Part shown: positions 33,975 through 42,786 of the stretch, in pieces | Position numbering within the stretch: the first letter of the stretch is position 1 | How the letters are laid out: each line of letters starts with the position of its first letter | Source of the DNA: JADMJV01 sp964649085 | Lineage (GTDB): Bacteria > Vulcanimicrobiota > Xenobia > Xenobiales > JADMJV01 | DNA: 64,000 nucleotides | Assembly (NCBI GenBank): GCA_964649085.1 | Contig: CAZYPN010000022.1 | Span: 1 to 64,000, forward strand | Reading direction: 5' to 3' | The notes under the pieces: generated by a model | Databases searched by the model: none | Told to the model about the DNA's origin: nothing | What the model saw: the letters and a program-made list of their open reading frames with translations, nothing else | Position numbers and translations under genes: made by a program

Positions 33975-34484
33975 GTGTCTGGAACCAATCCCCCCACAGT
34001 GGAGAGTCTCTCCCCAGCCCAACTGATCGAACACATCGTGTCTACCCATCACAATTTCTTGAGAGGCCACCTTCCCCAACTGGCCCAGCAGATCGACCGT
34101 GTGGCCCAGGTTCACGGGCCCGAGAATCCCGAGCTGCTGGCCGCGGCGGGAGTGTTTCGCACTTTCTGTCGCGAGATGTTTGCCCACATGGAAAAGGAGG
34201 AGGTGATTTTGTTCCCCAAAATCGTCGGCGATCTGAACGGACATCCGGGCTGCTCGCTGGCCAATATTCTGCGCGTGATGGAGGCCGAGCACGAAGATGC
34301 TGAGGATGACCTGAAGCAGATTCGACGGTTGCTGAGCAATTACCAGTTGCCAGCCCAGGCCTGTGGCACCTACCGCTCGATGGTCGAGGGGTTGCTGGTG
34401 CTCGAGCAGGACCTCAAACGCCACGTCTATTGCGAGAACGACCTGCTCTTTCCCAAAGCTCTGGCCTGTAGTCGGGGCGGTTAG
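33975..34484 (+). CDS. RIC/YtfE-like hemerythrin di-iron protein (iron-sulfur repair type)
   Basis: 169 residues from GTG 33975, with GGAGG 5 nt upstream. It matches the hemerythrin-like part of RIC proteins (YtfE, ScdA, DnrN): THHNFLRGHLPQL, REMFAHMEKEEVILFPKI, MEAEHEDAEDDLKQIRRL and LEQDLKRHVYCENDLLFPKA supply the His and Glu di-iron ligands. The N-terminal ScdA domain with its CCGG-type motif, present in full-length RIC, is absent. These proteins repair Fe-S centres damaged by NO, which fits the FNR box and the neighbouring NO genes. Confidence 0.85.
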   Translation: MSGTNPPTVESLSPAQLIEHIVSTHHNFLRGHLPQLAQQIDRVAQVHGPENPELLAAAGVFRTFCREMFAHMEKEEVILFPKIVGDLNGHPGCSLANILRVMEAEHEDAEDDLKQIRRLLSNYQLPAQACGTYRSMVEGLLVLEQDLKRHVYCENDLLFPKALACSRGG

Positions 34485-34487
34485 CCG

Positions 34488-35468
34488 ATGCTCAGCCTGT
34501 CGGAATACCACCCGGCCTTTTTCAGCTTCGCGGAATGTTGCTGTGATCTGGTGGAAGAGCGTATCTCGGCCGAAGAGTTCGCCCCCGTGGCCCGCGCTTT
34601 TGCCAGCTTTCTGCAACAACTTCAGCGACGCCTGAACTGGGAACTCCCCTTGATCGAGGCCTTTTCGGAGGCGGCTTCAGCGCGAGAACTGCTGGTGGTC
34701 CCATTGCAAGACCTGCACGCAAGGCTGTCGCAGGGCAGCCCTACCCCGGAGCTTCTGGCCAACCTGCAAAGTTGCCTGGCTGCGCTCTATCGGGTGCAGT
34801 GCTTCTTCGAGCAACTGCCCATTTTCACCGATGTGGGGGTGATCAATGACCTGCTGTTGCTGGGGGCACAGGATCCCCCGCCCGCCAAGGAGGCAATCAC
34901 CCATCGGATCCCCATCTTGTTGGAATGGATTGCCGAACTGGAGGCCCAGTGGGAGCAATTTGCCGACCTCTACCCTCAACATCGAGGCCAGCAGCAGCTG
35001 GCGCTCACGGTGGTGAAAGCCCTGCAGGGAGCGGCCGGCGGGCTGCATCTCTATACCCAGGGCGAGGGTGTCGACATATTGATTGAGGCTCTCAAGCTGA
35101 TGAAGAATGCCGTGGAAGAACTGGCGTTGCTCGAGCAGCGGCGCTTCCAGGTCGAGTCGGAACACCTCCAGGGGTCAATGGACGTTCGACTCAGTCGGGG
35201 TTTTCAGCTGTTGGAACGCGATTCTGCCCTGCCTGAATCCTACCGTCGCACGCTGCTTCAGTGGGTGGCCGAGAAACAGGGCCAGCTGATGATTCAACGG
35301 GGGTGGAATCAACTGGCCCGGAAACTGCCCGAAGACCAGCTACAAAGCCTGCAGGTCGAACTCGATCAGTGGGCTCGCAGGCTGCCAGAAGCTCGTCAGC
35401 TGGGCGCCGAACCTTTGCAAGAGCTAGAGCAGTGGCGCCTTCGCTTCGCCGAACTTGCCGCAACTTGA
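34488..35468 (+). CDS. Hypothetical all-helical protein
   Basis: 326 residues, almost entirely predicted helix (Leu, Gln, Glu rich), without signal peptide or clear motif. A Cys triplet occurs near the N terminus (SFAECCCDLVEE). The gene starts 3 bp after the RIC-like gene and shares its FNR-controlled promoter. The FNR box of the next gene begins at the stop codon. A helper of the di-iron repair protein is possible by position only. Confidence 0.6.
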   Translation: MLSLSEYHPAFFSFAECCCDLVEERISAEEFAPVARAFASFLQQLQRRLNWELPLIEAFSEAASARELLVVPLQDLHARLSQGSPTPELLANLQSCLAALYRVQCFFEQLPIFTDVGVINDLLLLGAQDPPPAKEAITHRIPILLEWIAELEAQWEQFADLYPQHRGQQQLALTVVKALQGAAGGLHLYTQGEGVDILIEALKLMKNAVEELALLEQRRFQVESEHLQGSMDVRLSRGFQLLERDSALPESYRRTLLQWVAEKQGQLMIQRGWNQLARKLPEDQLQSLQVELDQWARRLPEARQLGAEPLQELEQWRLRFAELAAT

Positions 35469-35478
35469 TCCGGGTCAA
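35465..35478 (+). promoter_or_regulatory. FNR/DNR box for the PYROXD2-like gene
   Basis: TTGATCCGGGTCAA, then 22 nt, TAGTCT, 6 nt and the ATG at 35513. A GGAG at 35507-35510 would lie upstream of the predicted start, so it would not be transcribed from this promoter. Confidence 0.7.
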
Positions 35479-35512
35479 AGATTCCCCCCGGCTGGTCCGT
35501 TAGTCTGGAGCG

Positions 35513-37108
35513 ATGAAAACGAACTACGACGTCGCGATTGTTGGTGGGGGTCACAATGGACTGATCGCCGCCGGCCTACTGGCCCGCAAGGGGCTGAAAG
35601 TGGTGGTGCTGGAGAAGCGCTCCCTGGTGGGCGGGGCAGCCGTTACCGAACAGCCCTGGGGCCCCGAATTCAAGATGACGTCGCTGTCCTACGTCATCAG
35701 CCTCATGCCCCCCAGTGTGCAGCAGGAACTGCAGCTGGAGAAGTTTGGCTACAAGATTTATCCTCAACACGGCTATTTCGTGCCCTATCCCGACGGCAGC
35801 TATTTGCAACTGCCCGAGCAGCTGGAGCGCAAGCAGGCCCAAGTGGCCCGCTACTCGCGGCGTGACGCTCAGGCCCTGGAACGCTGGGACCGCTGGCTGG
35901 GCGAGCTGGGCAAAGTGCTGGGTCCGCTGCTTACCCAGGTTCCGCCGCGGCTGGGTTCGTACCAGCCCAAGGACCTCTGGCAGTTGCTGAACCTGGCCTG
36001 GAAGTTACGCGGCTGCGACGTGCAAAAGGTGGGTCACATCACCCGCCTGTTCACGATGAGCGTGGCCGACTTGTTGGAAGAGTTCTTTGAATCTCCCCAA
36101 CTGCAGGGGGTCATGGCCGTCAGTGGCATTATTGGCACCTGGGCCGGACCCCGTTCTCCCGGTACCGCCTACGTGATGGCCCATCACAAGATCGGCGATG
36201 TGGGCGATGGACAAATGGGCTCTTGGGGCTTTCCCGAGGGCGGCATGGGCGGTGCCACCACGGCTATGCGGCGGGCAGCCGAAGCCCTGGGCGCCGATAT
36301 CCTCACCGAGTCTGAGGTGCAATTGGTGACCACCCGCCAGGGCCGAGCCACCGGAATAGTTCTGAAAAACGGCCGCGAAATCGAAGCGCGGGCAGTGATC
36401 ACCACGGTGCATCCAAAGATCGCTTTTTTGCAACACCTGGATCCCGAGGTGCTTCCCAGTGAGTTTCGAGAGCGCATTGAGCAGTGGAAGACCCGCAGCG
36501 GCACGGTGAAGATCAACCTGGCCCTGGATCGCCTGCCGGAGTTCAAGGGCAAGCCTGGCTTTGACCCCGAGGTTCACGGAGGCACCATTGTGTTCGCCCA
36601 CAGCCTGGATCATCTCGAGCAGGCCTTTCAAGATGCCGTGGCCGGGCAGCCGGCCCGCAAGGCCTTCGCCGACATGTGCATTCCTTCGGTCTTCGACCCC
36701 ACCCTGGCCCCGCCCGGGAAGCACGTGGCCTCGCTGTTCACCCAGTGGGTCCCCTGTAGCTACAACCAGAAGCCCTACCGTGAAGAATTGCAGGCCTATG
36801 CCGACCGCATCATCGCCCAGGTCGAAGAGGTGGCGCCGGGCTTCACCTCGTCCATTCTGCATCGCCAGATTCTGGGCCCCCACGAGATGGAGACCATCTA
36901 CGGTCTGCCGGGCGGCAACATTTTCCACGGTGAACTTTCGCTGGCCCAGCTGTTTCATATGCGCCCTGCCGCGGGCTGGGCCGACTTCCGCACTCCGGTG
37001 CGGGGGCTGTATCACGCCTCTTCGGCCACCCATGGAGGGGGCGGCGTCACGGGGATTCCGGCCCTGCAGGTGGTGAAACAGATCGCCAGAGATTTTGCGC
37101 TGCGCTGA
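35513..37108 (+). CDS. FAD-dependent oxidoreductase, PYROXD2/phytoene-desaturase-like
   Basis: 531 residues. The N-terminal FAD site is VAIVGGGHNGLIAAGLLARKG with LEKRSLVGGAAVTE. A middle motif is GSWGFPEGGMGGATTAM, and the C terminus has LYHASSATHGGGGVTGIPA. The family includes carotenoid desaturases and PYROXD2-like proteins, and length and motifs favour the latter. The substrate is unknown. It is coupled to the PLP decarboxylase by a TGATG overlap and lies behind an FNR box with leaderless spacing. Confidence 0.85.
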   Translation: MKTNYDVAIVGGGHNGLIAAGLLARKGLKVVVLEKRSLVGGAAVTEQPWGPEFKMTSLSYVISLMPPSVQQELQLEKFGYKIYPQHGYFVPYPDGSYLQLPEQLERKQAQVARYSRRDAQALERWDRWLGELGKVLGPLLTQVPPRLGSYQPKDLWQLLNLAWKLRGCDVQKVGHITRLFTMSVADLLEEFFESPQLQGVMAVSGIIGTWAGPRSPGTAYVMAHHKIGDVGDGQMGSWGFPEGGMGGATTAMRRAAEALGADILTESEVQLVTTRQGRATGIVLKNGREIEARAVITTVHPKIAFLQHLDPEVLPSEFRERIEQWKTRSGTVKINLALDRLPEFKGKPGFDPEVHGGTIVFAHSLDHLEQAFQDAVAGQPARKAFADMCIPSVFDPTLAPPGKHVASLFTQWVPCSYNQKPYREELQAYADRIIAQVEEVAPGFTSSILHRQILGPHEMETIYGLPGGNIFHGELSLAQLFHMRPAAGWADFRTPVRGLYHASSATHGGGGVTGIPALQVVKQIARDFALR

Positions 37109-38832
37109 TGTCTTTAACCTGCCGGTCCACCGAAGTCGCCCTCAAGAGCTTCTTTCTAGGCCCCCAGGCTGAGAACAAGCCCTGGTTGATGGCCACCGTT
37201 CAGGAGATGCTGGAAAGCTGGTGCCAGTGGCGCCGCCAGAGCTTTCCCGAAGACGGACGGGCGATTTCAGAGCAAGACCGGCATTCGGACGAGTTTGAGC
37301 AACGCCAGCGAAAGACGCGCAAGCTGTTGCGCGAGTTGGACCAACGCCTGCGCCACGAAATTCCCAAGTTCTCACCGCGCTACGTGGGACACATGTTCTC
37401 CGAGATGTCTCTGCCTGCGTTGCTAGGACACTTTCTAGCACTGCTTCACAACCCCAATATCATCTCGCGAGAGTCGGCCCTGGTGGCAGCCGACATCGAG
37501 AATGAGGCCGTATTGGAACTGGCCGACATGCTGGGCTGCCCGGGGGCGCAGGGCCACTTCACCAGCGGGGGCACGGTGGCCAACTTTGAGGCCGTGGTGC
37601 GTGCTCGAGCCAGGCTCTATCGGGGGCTGGCCGTAGCGGCGGTGGGAGGCGACACGGCCCGGGGCTACTTTCAGGCCGCCCACTCCGGCTGGCGTCCTCA
37701 ACCGGGAGCCGATGCCCTGGCGCCTTATCTACCTGAAGAGGTGGGACCCGTGCAGGCGGTTCGAGCTCTGGAAGCGGCTTTTGGCAAACCTTTCCCCGAG
37801 CCGGTATTGATCGTTCCGGCCGGGGCCCACTATTCGTGGAAGAAGGCCGCTCGACTGTTGGGGCTGGGCGAGCGACAGTTGCGCTTTGTAGGCCGAGATG
37901 CCCTGGGACGTTATCGCAGCGAGCATTTGGGACAGTTGCTGCAAAGCTGTAAGCAGCAAGACCGACCGGTGTTGGCCGTAGTGTCGGTTGCTGGCACCAC
38001 GGAAACCGGGGCTATCGACCCGGTCGACAAGGTTCAAGATTTGCTGGACCCGCTCGGGGCGATCTGGCACCATGTCGACGCCGCTTTTGGCGGCTTTCTG
38101 TGCAGCCTGTTGCGGGCCGACCCCGAAGGGTCCGGCGACGAGGAGTTCCAATGCCCGCTACAGCCCCGAGCTCGGGCGGCCCTGAACGGCATTGGCCGGG
38201 CCACCTCGATCACCATCGACCCTCACAAGCTGGGGTATGTGCCTTATGCCTCGGGCGCGTTCCTGGCACGTGACCCTGGCGACTACCACTGCGTGAAACT
38301 GCTGGCCCCCTATATCGAATACTCCAGCTCGCTCGACCGCGGCCCCTTTACGCTGGAGGGTTCGCGCTCGGCCGCCGGAGCGGTAGCTACCTGGTTGACG
38401 GCTCGCAGCCTGGGGCTACATCAGGGAGGTTATGGACGCCTGCTGGCCCGCACCGTTCGCCAGAAGCAGAAGCTGGAGAACCACCTGCGCTCCGTGCTGC
38501 CCGAGTTGCGGGTGGCGCCGGGCTGCGACAGCAACTTGCTGTGCTTCTGCCTGGCTGGAGCAGGCGAAGCCATTAGCCTGACCAACCGCAACACCCGCGC
38601 CTACCTGGAGTGCCTGCATGAGCAAGGATATTCCTTGTCGCACACCCAGTTTTCGCTACAGCCCGGCGACTTCGCCCGAGAGTGGACGTTGGGGTGGCAG
38701 GCGGAACTGGACGAGCCAGAACTCTGGGTGGTGCGGATGACGCTGATGAACCCCTTTTTTGACTCGGCCGAACTCAACGTTTCTCATGTCGAGCAACTGA
38801 CCGGGCTTTTGGTCAAGCTGCGAAGTTCGTGA
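37108..38832 (+). CDS. Group II pyridoxal-phosphate-dependent decarboxylase
   Basis: 574 residues of the glutamate/aromatic amino acid decarboxylase family. PLP motifs include HFTSGGTVANFEAV, AHYSWKKAARLLGLG, the Asp region WHVDAAFGG and the Schiff-base lysine in TIDPHKLGYVPYASGA. Substrate choice (glutamate, tyrosine, tryptophan or other) cannot be read safely. It is coupled to the FAD oxidoreductase and so under the same FNR-type promoter, which is unusual company for such an enzyme. Acid or anaerobic stress is a possible link. Confidence 0.88.
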   Translation: MSLTCRSTEVALKSFFLGPQAENKPWLMATVQEMLESWCQWRRQSFPEDGRAISEQDRHSDEFEQRQRKTRKLLRELDQRLRHEIPKFSPRYVGHMFSEMSLPALLGHFLALLHNPNIISRESALVAADIENEAVLELADMLGCPGAQGHFTSGGTVANFEAVVRARARLYRGLAVAAVGGDTARGYFQAAHSGWRPQPGADALAPYLPEEVGPVQAVRALEAAFGKPFPEPVLIVPAGAHYSWKKAARLLGLGERQLRFVGRDALGRYRSEHLGQLLQSCKQQDRPVLAVVSVAGTTETGAIDPVDKVQDLLDPLGAIWHHVDAAFGGFLCSLLRADPEGSGDEEFQCPLQPRARAALNGIGRATSITIDPHKLGYVPYASGAFLARDPGDYHCVKLLAPYIEYSSSLDRGPFTLEGSRSAAGAVATWLTARSLGLHQGGYGRLLARTVRQKQKLENHLRSVLPELRVAPGCDSNLLCFCLAGAGEAISLTNRNTRAYLECLHEQGYSLSHTQFSLQPGDFAREWTLGWQAELDEPELWVVRMTLMNPFFDSAELNVSHVEQLTGLLVKLRSS

Positions 38833-38841
38833 CCTGGCAGC

Positions 38842-39186
38842 TCAGGGGACGTATCCCAGGATCTCGTTTAGACCCATCAGAACCGTTTCCAGGGTCTCTG
38901 GCGAGACTCTTCCGAGCACCCCTCTCATTCTCTCGGTCGAAAGCGTGCGGATCTGGCCGATCTTCACCCAGGAAGTCTTTGGAAAAAACCGATCCTCGAG
39001 CTTCAGGGTCAAAGGGAATTGGGCTCGCTGAGGCTGACTTGTGATGGCGAGGGCAATTACTGTACCTGAGCGTTCGTTGAAAACGTCCTGGCTGACCACG
39101 AGAACAGGGCGAAGTCCGGACTGCTCGCGACCTATCGTAGGGTTCAAGTCAGCCCAGACCACCTGGCCCCTCAATAAGCTGGCCAC
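38842..39186 (-). CDS. mazF: MazF/PemK-family mRNA interferase toxin
   Basis: 114 residues with the MazF opening LLRGQVVWADLNPTIGREQSGLRPVLVVS, followed by VIALAITSQ and the C-terminal WVKIGQIRTLS region. MazF toxins cleave single-stranded mRNA. The start (GTG 39186) overlaps the antitoxin stop by 16 bp; TTG 39174 is an alternative. The pair is typical of chromosomal toxin-antitoxin modules. Confidence 0.92.
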   Translation of the reverse strand: MASLLRGQVVWADLNPTIGREQSGLRPVLVVSQDVFNERSGTVIALAITSQPQRAQFPLTLKLEDRFFPKTSWVKIGQIRTLSTERMRGVLGRVSPETLETVLMGLNEILGYVP

Positions 39187-39407
39187 TGCTCACCAATCCA
39201 TCCTTCTTCAGCCAGGGCCCTTTCCTCGGCAAGGTCTAGCTTGGCACACTCTTCTCCCAGCCTGATTCGACGGCGTTCACGGAGTTTGATGCGGAGAAAG
39301 CTCTCAATGGCTTTGCTCCGTGAAGGGAACTCTCGCCGCTCTACCATTCGATCCACTTCGCTCAGGACGGCATCATCCAGGGTAATCGCGACCTTCTTTG
39401 CAGCCAT
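39171..39407 (-). CDS. MazE-like ribbon-helix-helix antitoxin
   Basis: 78 residues from ATG 39407, which has GGAGG 4 nt upstream. The N terminus AAKKVAITLDDAVLSEVDRM is a ribbon-helix-helix DNA-binding domain. The acidic C terminus (EECAKLDLAEERALAEEGW) is the likely toxin-binding tail. It should repress its own promoter through the inverted repeat at 39426-39444. Confidence 0.85.
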   Translation of the reverse strand: MAAKKVAITLDDAVLSEVDRMVERREFPSRSKAIESFLRIKLRERRRIRLGEECAKLDLAEERALAEEGWIGEQWPAY

Positions 39408-39425
39408 CCGACCTCCAACAATAGA

Positions 39426-39444
39426 GTATGATAATTCATCATAC
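39426..39444 (-). promoter_or_regulatory. Antitoxin autoregulatory operator
   Basis: A perfect inverted repeat, GTATGAT-5 nt-ATCATAC, starts 19 bp upstream of the antitoxin ATG and contains -10-like sequence. This is the usual place for a toxin-antitoxin operator. Confidence 0.6.
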
Positions 39445-39535
39445 CTCTGTCGCGGACCGATGTCCAAGAATGCCCGGATTGAGCCGGGACGGTCTTTGTG
39501 GCACAATAGACCGACCCCACCTCGAGGAGCTCTGC

Positions 39536-40030
39536 ATGCGTTTCAAAACCCAACTCATCGACTGTATGGCCATCCTTACCCTGGCCTCGCTCACCCTCAT
39601 CCAGCCCACTCGACCCCAGGTCGCTTGCCCGGCGCGACCCGATGGGAAGCTCGAACCGATCAGTTTCGGAGTGCGTCAGCAGTCGAACCAGGAGGAGCTG
39701 GTGGCCACCATCGACGGTCGGTCGGCCCGGCCGCTACTGGTGTTGGAACGCTGGTCGGGCAGCCTGCACACCACCCACGCCAGTGAACTATCCCGTGAGC
39801 ACTACCAGGAGCTGGTGCGGCGCGCCGAGCAGCGAGGGTTGGGTCGGGAAACCTGGGATACGCCCCTTGAAGGCGCCTACAGCTGGACGCTGAGCGGCCG
39901 ACCCCAACCCGACTCGGCACTCAGCCCGGATCAGGGGCAGGCTGTGGCGGCCATCACCTTCGAGCATCCGGCCGTACAGTCGGCCCTGCAGGAACTGCGC
40001 GCCGAGCCCATGGCGGTCAATGATAGATGA
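39536..40030 (+). CDS. Hypothetical exported protein
   Basis: 164 residues from ATG 39536, with GAGGAG 6 nt upstream. The N terminus has a moderate signal sequence (LIDCMAILTLASLTLIQP). The remainder is polar, with no recognised motif. The 3' end overlaps the convergent radical SAM gene by 14 bp. It lies beside the toxin-antitoxin pair without obvious link. Confidence 0.55.
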   Translation: MRFKTQLIDCMAILTLASLTLIQPTRPQVACPARPDGKLEPISFGVRQQSNQEELVATIDGRSARPLLVLERWSGSLHTTHASELSREHYQELVRRAEQRGLGRETWDTPLEGAYSWTLSGRPQPDSALSPDQGQAVAAITFEHPAVQSALQELRAEPMAVNDR

Positions 40031-41267
40031 ACTGGCGAACGTCATACAGCGAGAGGTAGGGTCCCACGGGCGCTGGTAGCCAGCCGAGTTGTTCGCGGAT
40101 CCTCTGCATCTGCAGTCGACACTCCAGCCGGCTGAGCGGCGTCAGGCCAAGCCCTGCGTAAGGGCGGCCTGGCACGATCAACAGTTCCGAAAAGTAGACC
40201 CGGTCGCCACGCTCCAAGGGGAGGCGTTGTAACAGCGCTACCGTCTCCTTTTCGTGTTCGCCAGCGCCCTCGACACCGCCAACGCCGAGCATAAAGATGA
40301 GGCTAACCTTGAGTCCGGCCTCTTTGCAGCGCTCGACCATCCGGATCACGCACTCGCCCTGAGCCGGCTTGTTGAGCAATTGCAGAATGGCTGCCGAGCC
40401 CGACTCTACTCCCAGATTGACTTGCTCCAGTCCAGCCGAGCGCAGTTCCTGCCACTGTCCTACGCTGCGCGGCTTGCCGCTGAACGTGTCTTGAAAGACA
40501 GCTACCCTGGAGGCGAACTGCGGCACCCGTCTCGACACCGTCTCGAGCGCCTCCAGCAGACGCTTGGGAGAACAACTGCCCGCGTTGGCGTCGCCCAGGA
40601 AAACACCCTGGCGCCAGTTCAAGGCCGGGCCGAAATAGTCCAGCACCCGGTCCACGTGCTGCTCGAACTCGACGCTACTCTTTACGCCAAAGGTGCGGTC
40701 CTGGTAGAGGTTGCAAAAGCTGCATTTGTTCCACGAGCACCCTCGAGTCAGTTGGAACACCAGCGAACGGTAGCGGTCGGGAGGAAGAATGCTTACCGGT
40801 TGGGGATAGGCCAGGCGAAAGCGACGCTCGTCCTCGGCTAGGCGCTGAGTCCAGGGCTGGTCCAACCCCACGACCTCGTGGAGGCGCTGCTCCCAGAGCG
40901 ACAACCATGCCGATTTTTCGGGGGGGGTCAGGGGCACGGCCTGACGGAAGGAGTGGGGGCCAACCCGCTGCTGAAGAATGCGCAGCACCCGGCCATCCAG
41001 ACCCCTCAGGTAAACGTCACCACCGCATGCAGCCGTGACCGGCCGCAGGCAGGTGTCCAGCGTCAGCGTTTCCAGCCCGCCCCAGGTCAGCTTCCAACGG
41101 CCCTGATCCAGACGCCAGTGGACCTCGGTCGGCCGTTCAGAAGAAGCCTCTAACCCTGCTCGCTCCGCTCCCAGGGTGGATGTTGGTTCCAAACTTCCGT
41201 TCCAGGGCTCCCTCGTCGCCCCAGGGAACAGCTGTTTGAAACTAGCCAGCAAAGGGCGGTAAACCAT
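40017..41267 (-). CDS. Radical SAM protein coupled to the EF-hand/Gly-rich protein
   Basis: About 416 residues from ATG 41267. The cluster motif is CSWNKCSFC near residue 185, in the context VFQLTRGCSWNKCSFCNLYQDR, followed by GVFLGDANAGS and GVESGSAAILQLLNK, as in Elp3/MiaB-like halves. The N-terminal 170 residues lack a B12 motif that I can see. It overlaps the 3' end of the Gly/Tyr-rich calcium-binding protein gene by 26 bp, so coupled translation is expected, and that protein could be a substrate. This is inference. Confidence 0.82.
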   Translation of the reverse strand: MVYRPLLASFKQLFPGATREPWNGSLEPTSTLGAERAGLEASSERPTEVHWRLDQGRWKLTWGGLETLTLDTCLRPVTAACGGDVYLRGLDGRVLRILQQRVGPHSFRQAVPLTPPEKSAWLSLWEQRLHEVVGLDQPWTQRLAEDERRFRLAYPQPVSILPPDRYRSLVFQLTRGCSWNKCSFCNLYQDRTFGVKSSVEFEQHVDRVLDYFGPALNWRQGVFLGDANAGSCSPKRLLEALETVSRRVPQFASRVAVFQDTFSGKPRSVGQWQELRSAGLEQVNLGVESGSAAILQLLNKPAQGECVIRMVERCKEAGLKVSLIFMLGVGGVEGAGEHEKETVALLQRLPLERGDRVYFSELLIVPGRPYAGLGLTPLSRLECRLQMQRIREQLGWLPAPVGPYLSLYDVRQFIYH

Positions 41268-42654
41268 AAGGTTGTTGTGGGAAGTAGGGGTGACTGAGCG
41301 GGTAAGACTGCTGACCGAAGCCCGAGGTTGCCAGAGCCGCGGCCAGGTTGAAGTAGGGAGCGTAGGTCGGGCTGTTGTTGAAGCTGCCCTCCATCGACTG
41401 CCTGTCGTAATTGGCCACGTCCAGGCTGCTGATGTCGTGCTGGGCCAGCGACTGGAGTTCGCCCTCTTGAACCTTGCCATCGGCGTTGCTGTCGGCCCAG
41501 ATTTGCAGCCCCTTCAGCTCCTCGCCCGTAACCTTGCCGTCGCGGTTGCGATCGTACATGGCGGCCAGCTTTTCGTAGCCGTTTTGGAACTTTTGGCCGT
41601 TGCTGCCTTCGGTGCCAAACAGTTCCACAGCACTGTTGATTTCGCCATCGCCATTGAGGTCGGCCACCAGGAAACCGTCGCCGCCATCTTTGGCCAGCCA
41701 CTCGGTGGCTTCGCGCTTCTCTTGCTTGCCGTAGTGGTAAAGTCCGTCTTTCATCTCTCCAACCAGCTTGCCGTCTTTGTCCATGTATTGGTAGCCGTTG
41801 AACTTGGGCTGGTTGCCTTTGGGAGGCCCGGATTTCACCCGGTTGCCCTGAGTATCCACCCAGTATCCGCCGTCGACCGCGGGCGCCCCTGAACCGGGAC
41901 GCCGTTGCTGACTTTTGAACTCGTAGGACACCTGGTTGGGGTCCAGATCGAACATGGTGGTGGGACCATCGATCTTGCCGTCGCCGGTGATATTTTTTCC
42001 GGTGATATCGGCCTTGCCGTTCTTGTTGAGGTCGAGCACCAGCGGCGACCGTTGTACGGTGTTCTGGCCGGCTTTCGAGTCAAACCAGACATCCCACATC
42101 TTCTGTTGCTGGCCGGGGACCTCTTGATAGCCGTAGTTCAGGGCCAGGCTGGCGGCGAATTGTTGGGCATCCTGGTAGTTCATCGGCGCAGCCTGACCCC
42201 AGCCCCCTGCGTAGGCACCCCAGCCCGCCCCGGCATACGATCCGTTGGCATAACCCCCGGCGGGCTGGCGTACGGCGTAGCCACCGCCAAACCCTGATCC
42301 AGCATAGGCTCCCGAGCCAAAGCCTGCATTTGCCGGCGGATAACCCCCCGCGAAACCTGCTCCGGCATAGGCACTTGTGCCGGTGCCGGCGGCTGCATAA
42401 GCCCCTGATGCCTGATGGGCCTGTCCGCCCAGTAGGCCACTCCATTGATTGGAGAGGGCCTGATACGACTGCAAGAGCTGTTGCAGCGAAACCAGCAATT
42501 GCGTCATCGACTGGCTCTGCCAGGCGCCACCAGCAGCCTGGGCCCAGGCCGGAGAACGGCCATAGTCCACCGTGGATAGGGAGAAACTTGCAGCCAGAGA
42601 CCAAGATAGGGAATTCAATCCGATCACCACTTCCTTGAAAATCCGCCGCTCCAT
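41242..42654 (-). CDS. EF-hand-type calcium-binding protein with Gly/Ala/Tyr-rich repeats
   Basis: 470 residues. Residues about 80-165 are low complexity, with repeated AYAGAGFAGGY and GSGAYAGSGFGGGYAV units. The C-terminal 250 residues contain four calcium-loop-like sequences: DLNKNGKADITG, DLNGDGEINSAVE, DRNRDGKVTGEE and DSNADGKVQEGE. I see no strong classical signal peptide, though the N terminus is partly hydrophobic. An FNR/DNR box lies 53 bp upstream of the ATG. The radical SAM gene overlaps its end. It could be a surface or structural protein; the function is unknown. Confidence 0.75.
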   Translation of the reverse strand: MERRIFKEVVIGLNSLSWSLAASFSLSTVDYGRSPAWAQAAGGAWQSQSMTQLLVSLQQLLQSYQALSNQWSGLLGGQAHQASGAYAAAGTGTSAYAGAGFAGGYPPANAGFGSGAYAGSGFGGGYAVRQPAGGYANGSYAGAGWGAYAGGWGQAAPMNYQDAQQFAASLALNYGYQEVPGQQQKMWDVWFDSKAGQNTVQRSPLVLDLNKNGKADITGKNITGDGKIDGPTTMFDLDPNQVSYEFKSQQRRPGSGAPAVDGGYWVDTQGNRVKSGPPKGNQPKFNGYQYMDKDGKLVGEMKDGLYHYGKQEKREATEWLAKDGGDGFLVADLNGDGEINSAVELFGTEGSNGQKFQNGYEKLAAMYDRNRDGKVTGEELKGLQIWADSNADGKVQEGELQSLAQHDISSLDVANYDRQSMEGSFNNSPTYAPYFNLAAALATSGFGQQSYPLSHPYFPQQPYGLPPFAG

Positions 42655-42707
42655 CCAACGATAGAGGAAGCCAACGACATCATCCCACTCATGTTTGAGA
42701 TGGAGGT

Positions 42708-42721
42708 ATGATCTGGATCAA
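42708..42721 (-). promoter_or_regulatory. FNR/DNR box for the EF-hand protein gene
   Basis: ATGATCTGGATCAA (one outer mismatch). GATGAT lies 23 nt beyond it on the minus strand, giving a start near 42672 and a short leader. Confidence 0.5.
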
Positions 42722-42738
42722 ACTTTTGCGCGGCCCAA

Positions 42739-42752
42739 TTGACTCAGGTCAA
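42739..42752 (+). promoter_or_regulatory. FNR/DNR box for the Fnr-like regulator
   Basis: TTGACTCAGGTCAA, then 22 nt, TAGGAT (42775-42780), 6 nt and the ATG at 42787. This indicates autoregulation with a leaderless transcript. Confidence 0.75.
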
Positions 42753-42786
42753 GGTAGCCGTCACGGGTGCGGCCTAGGATAAGTCA

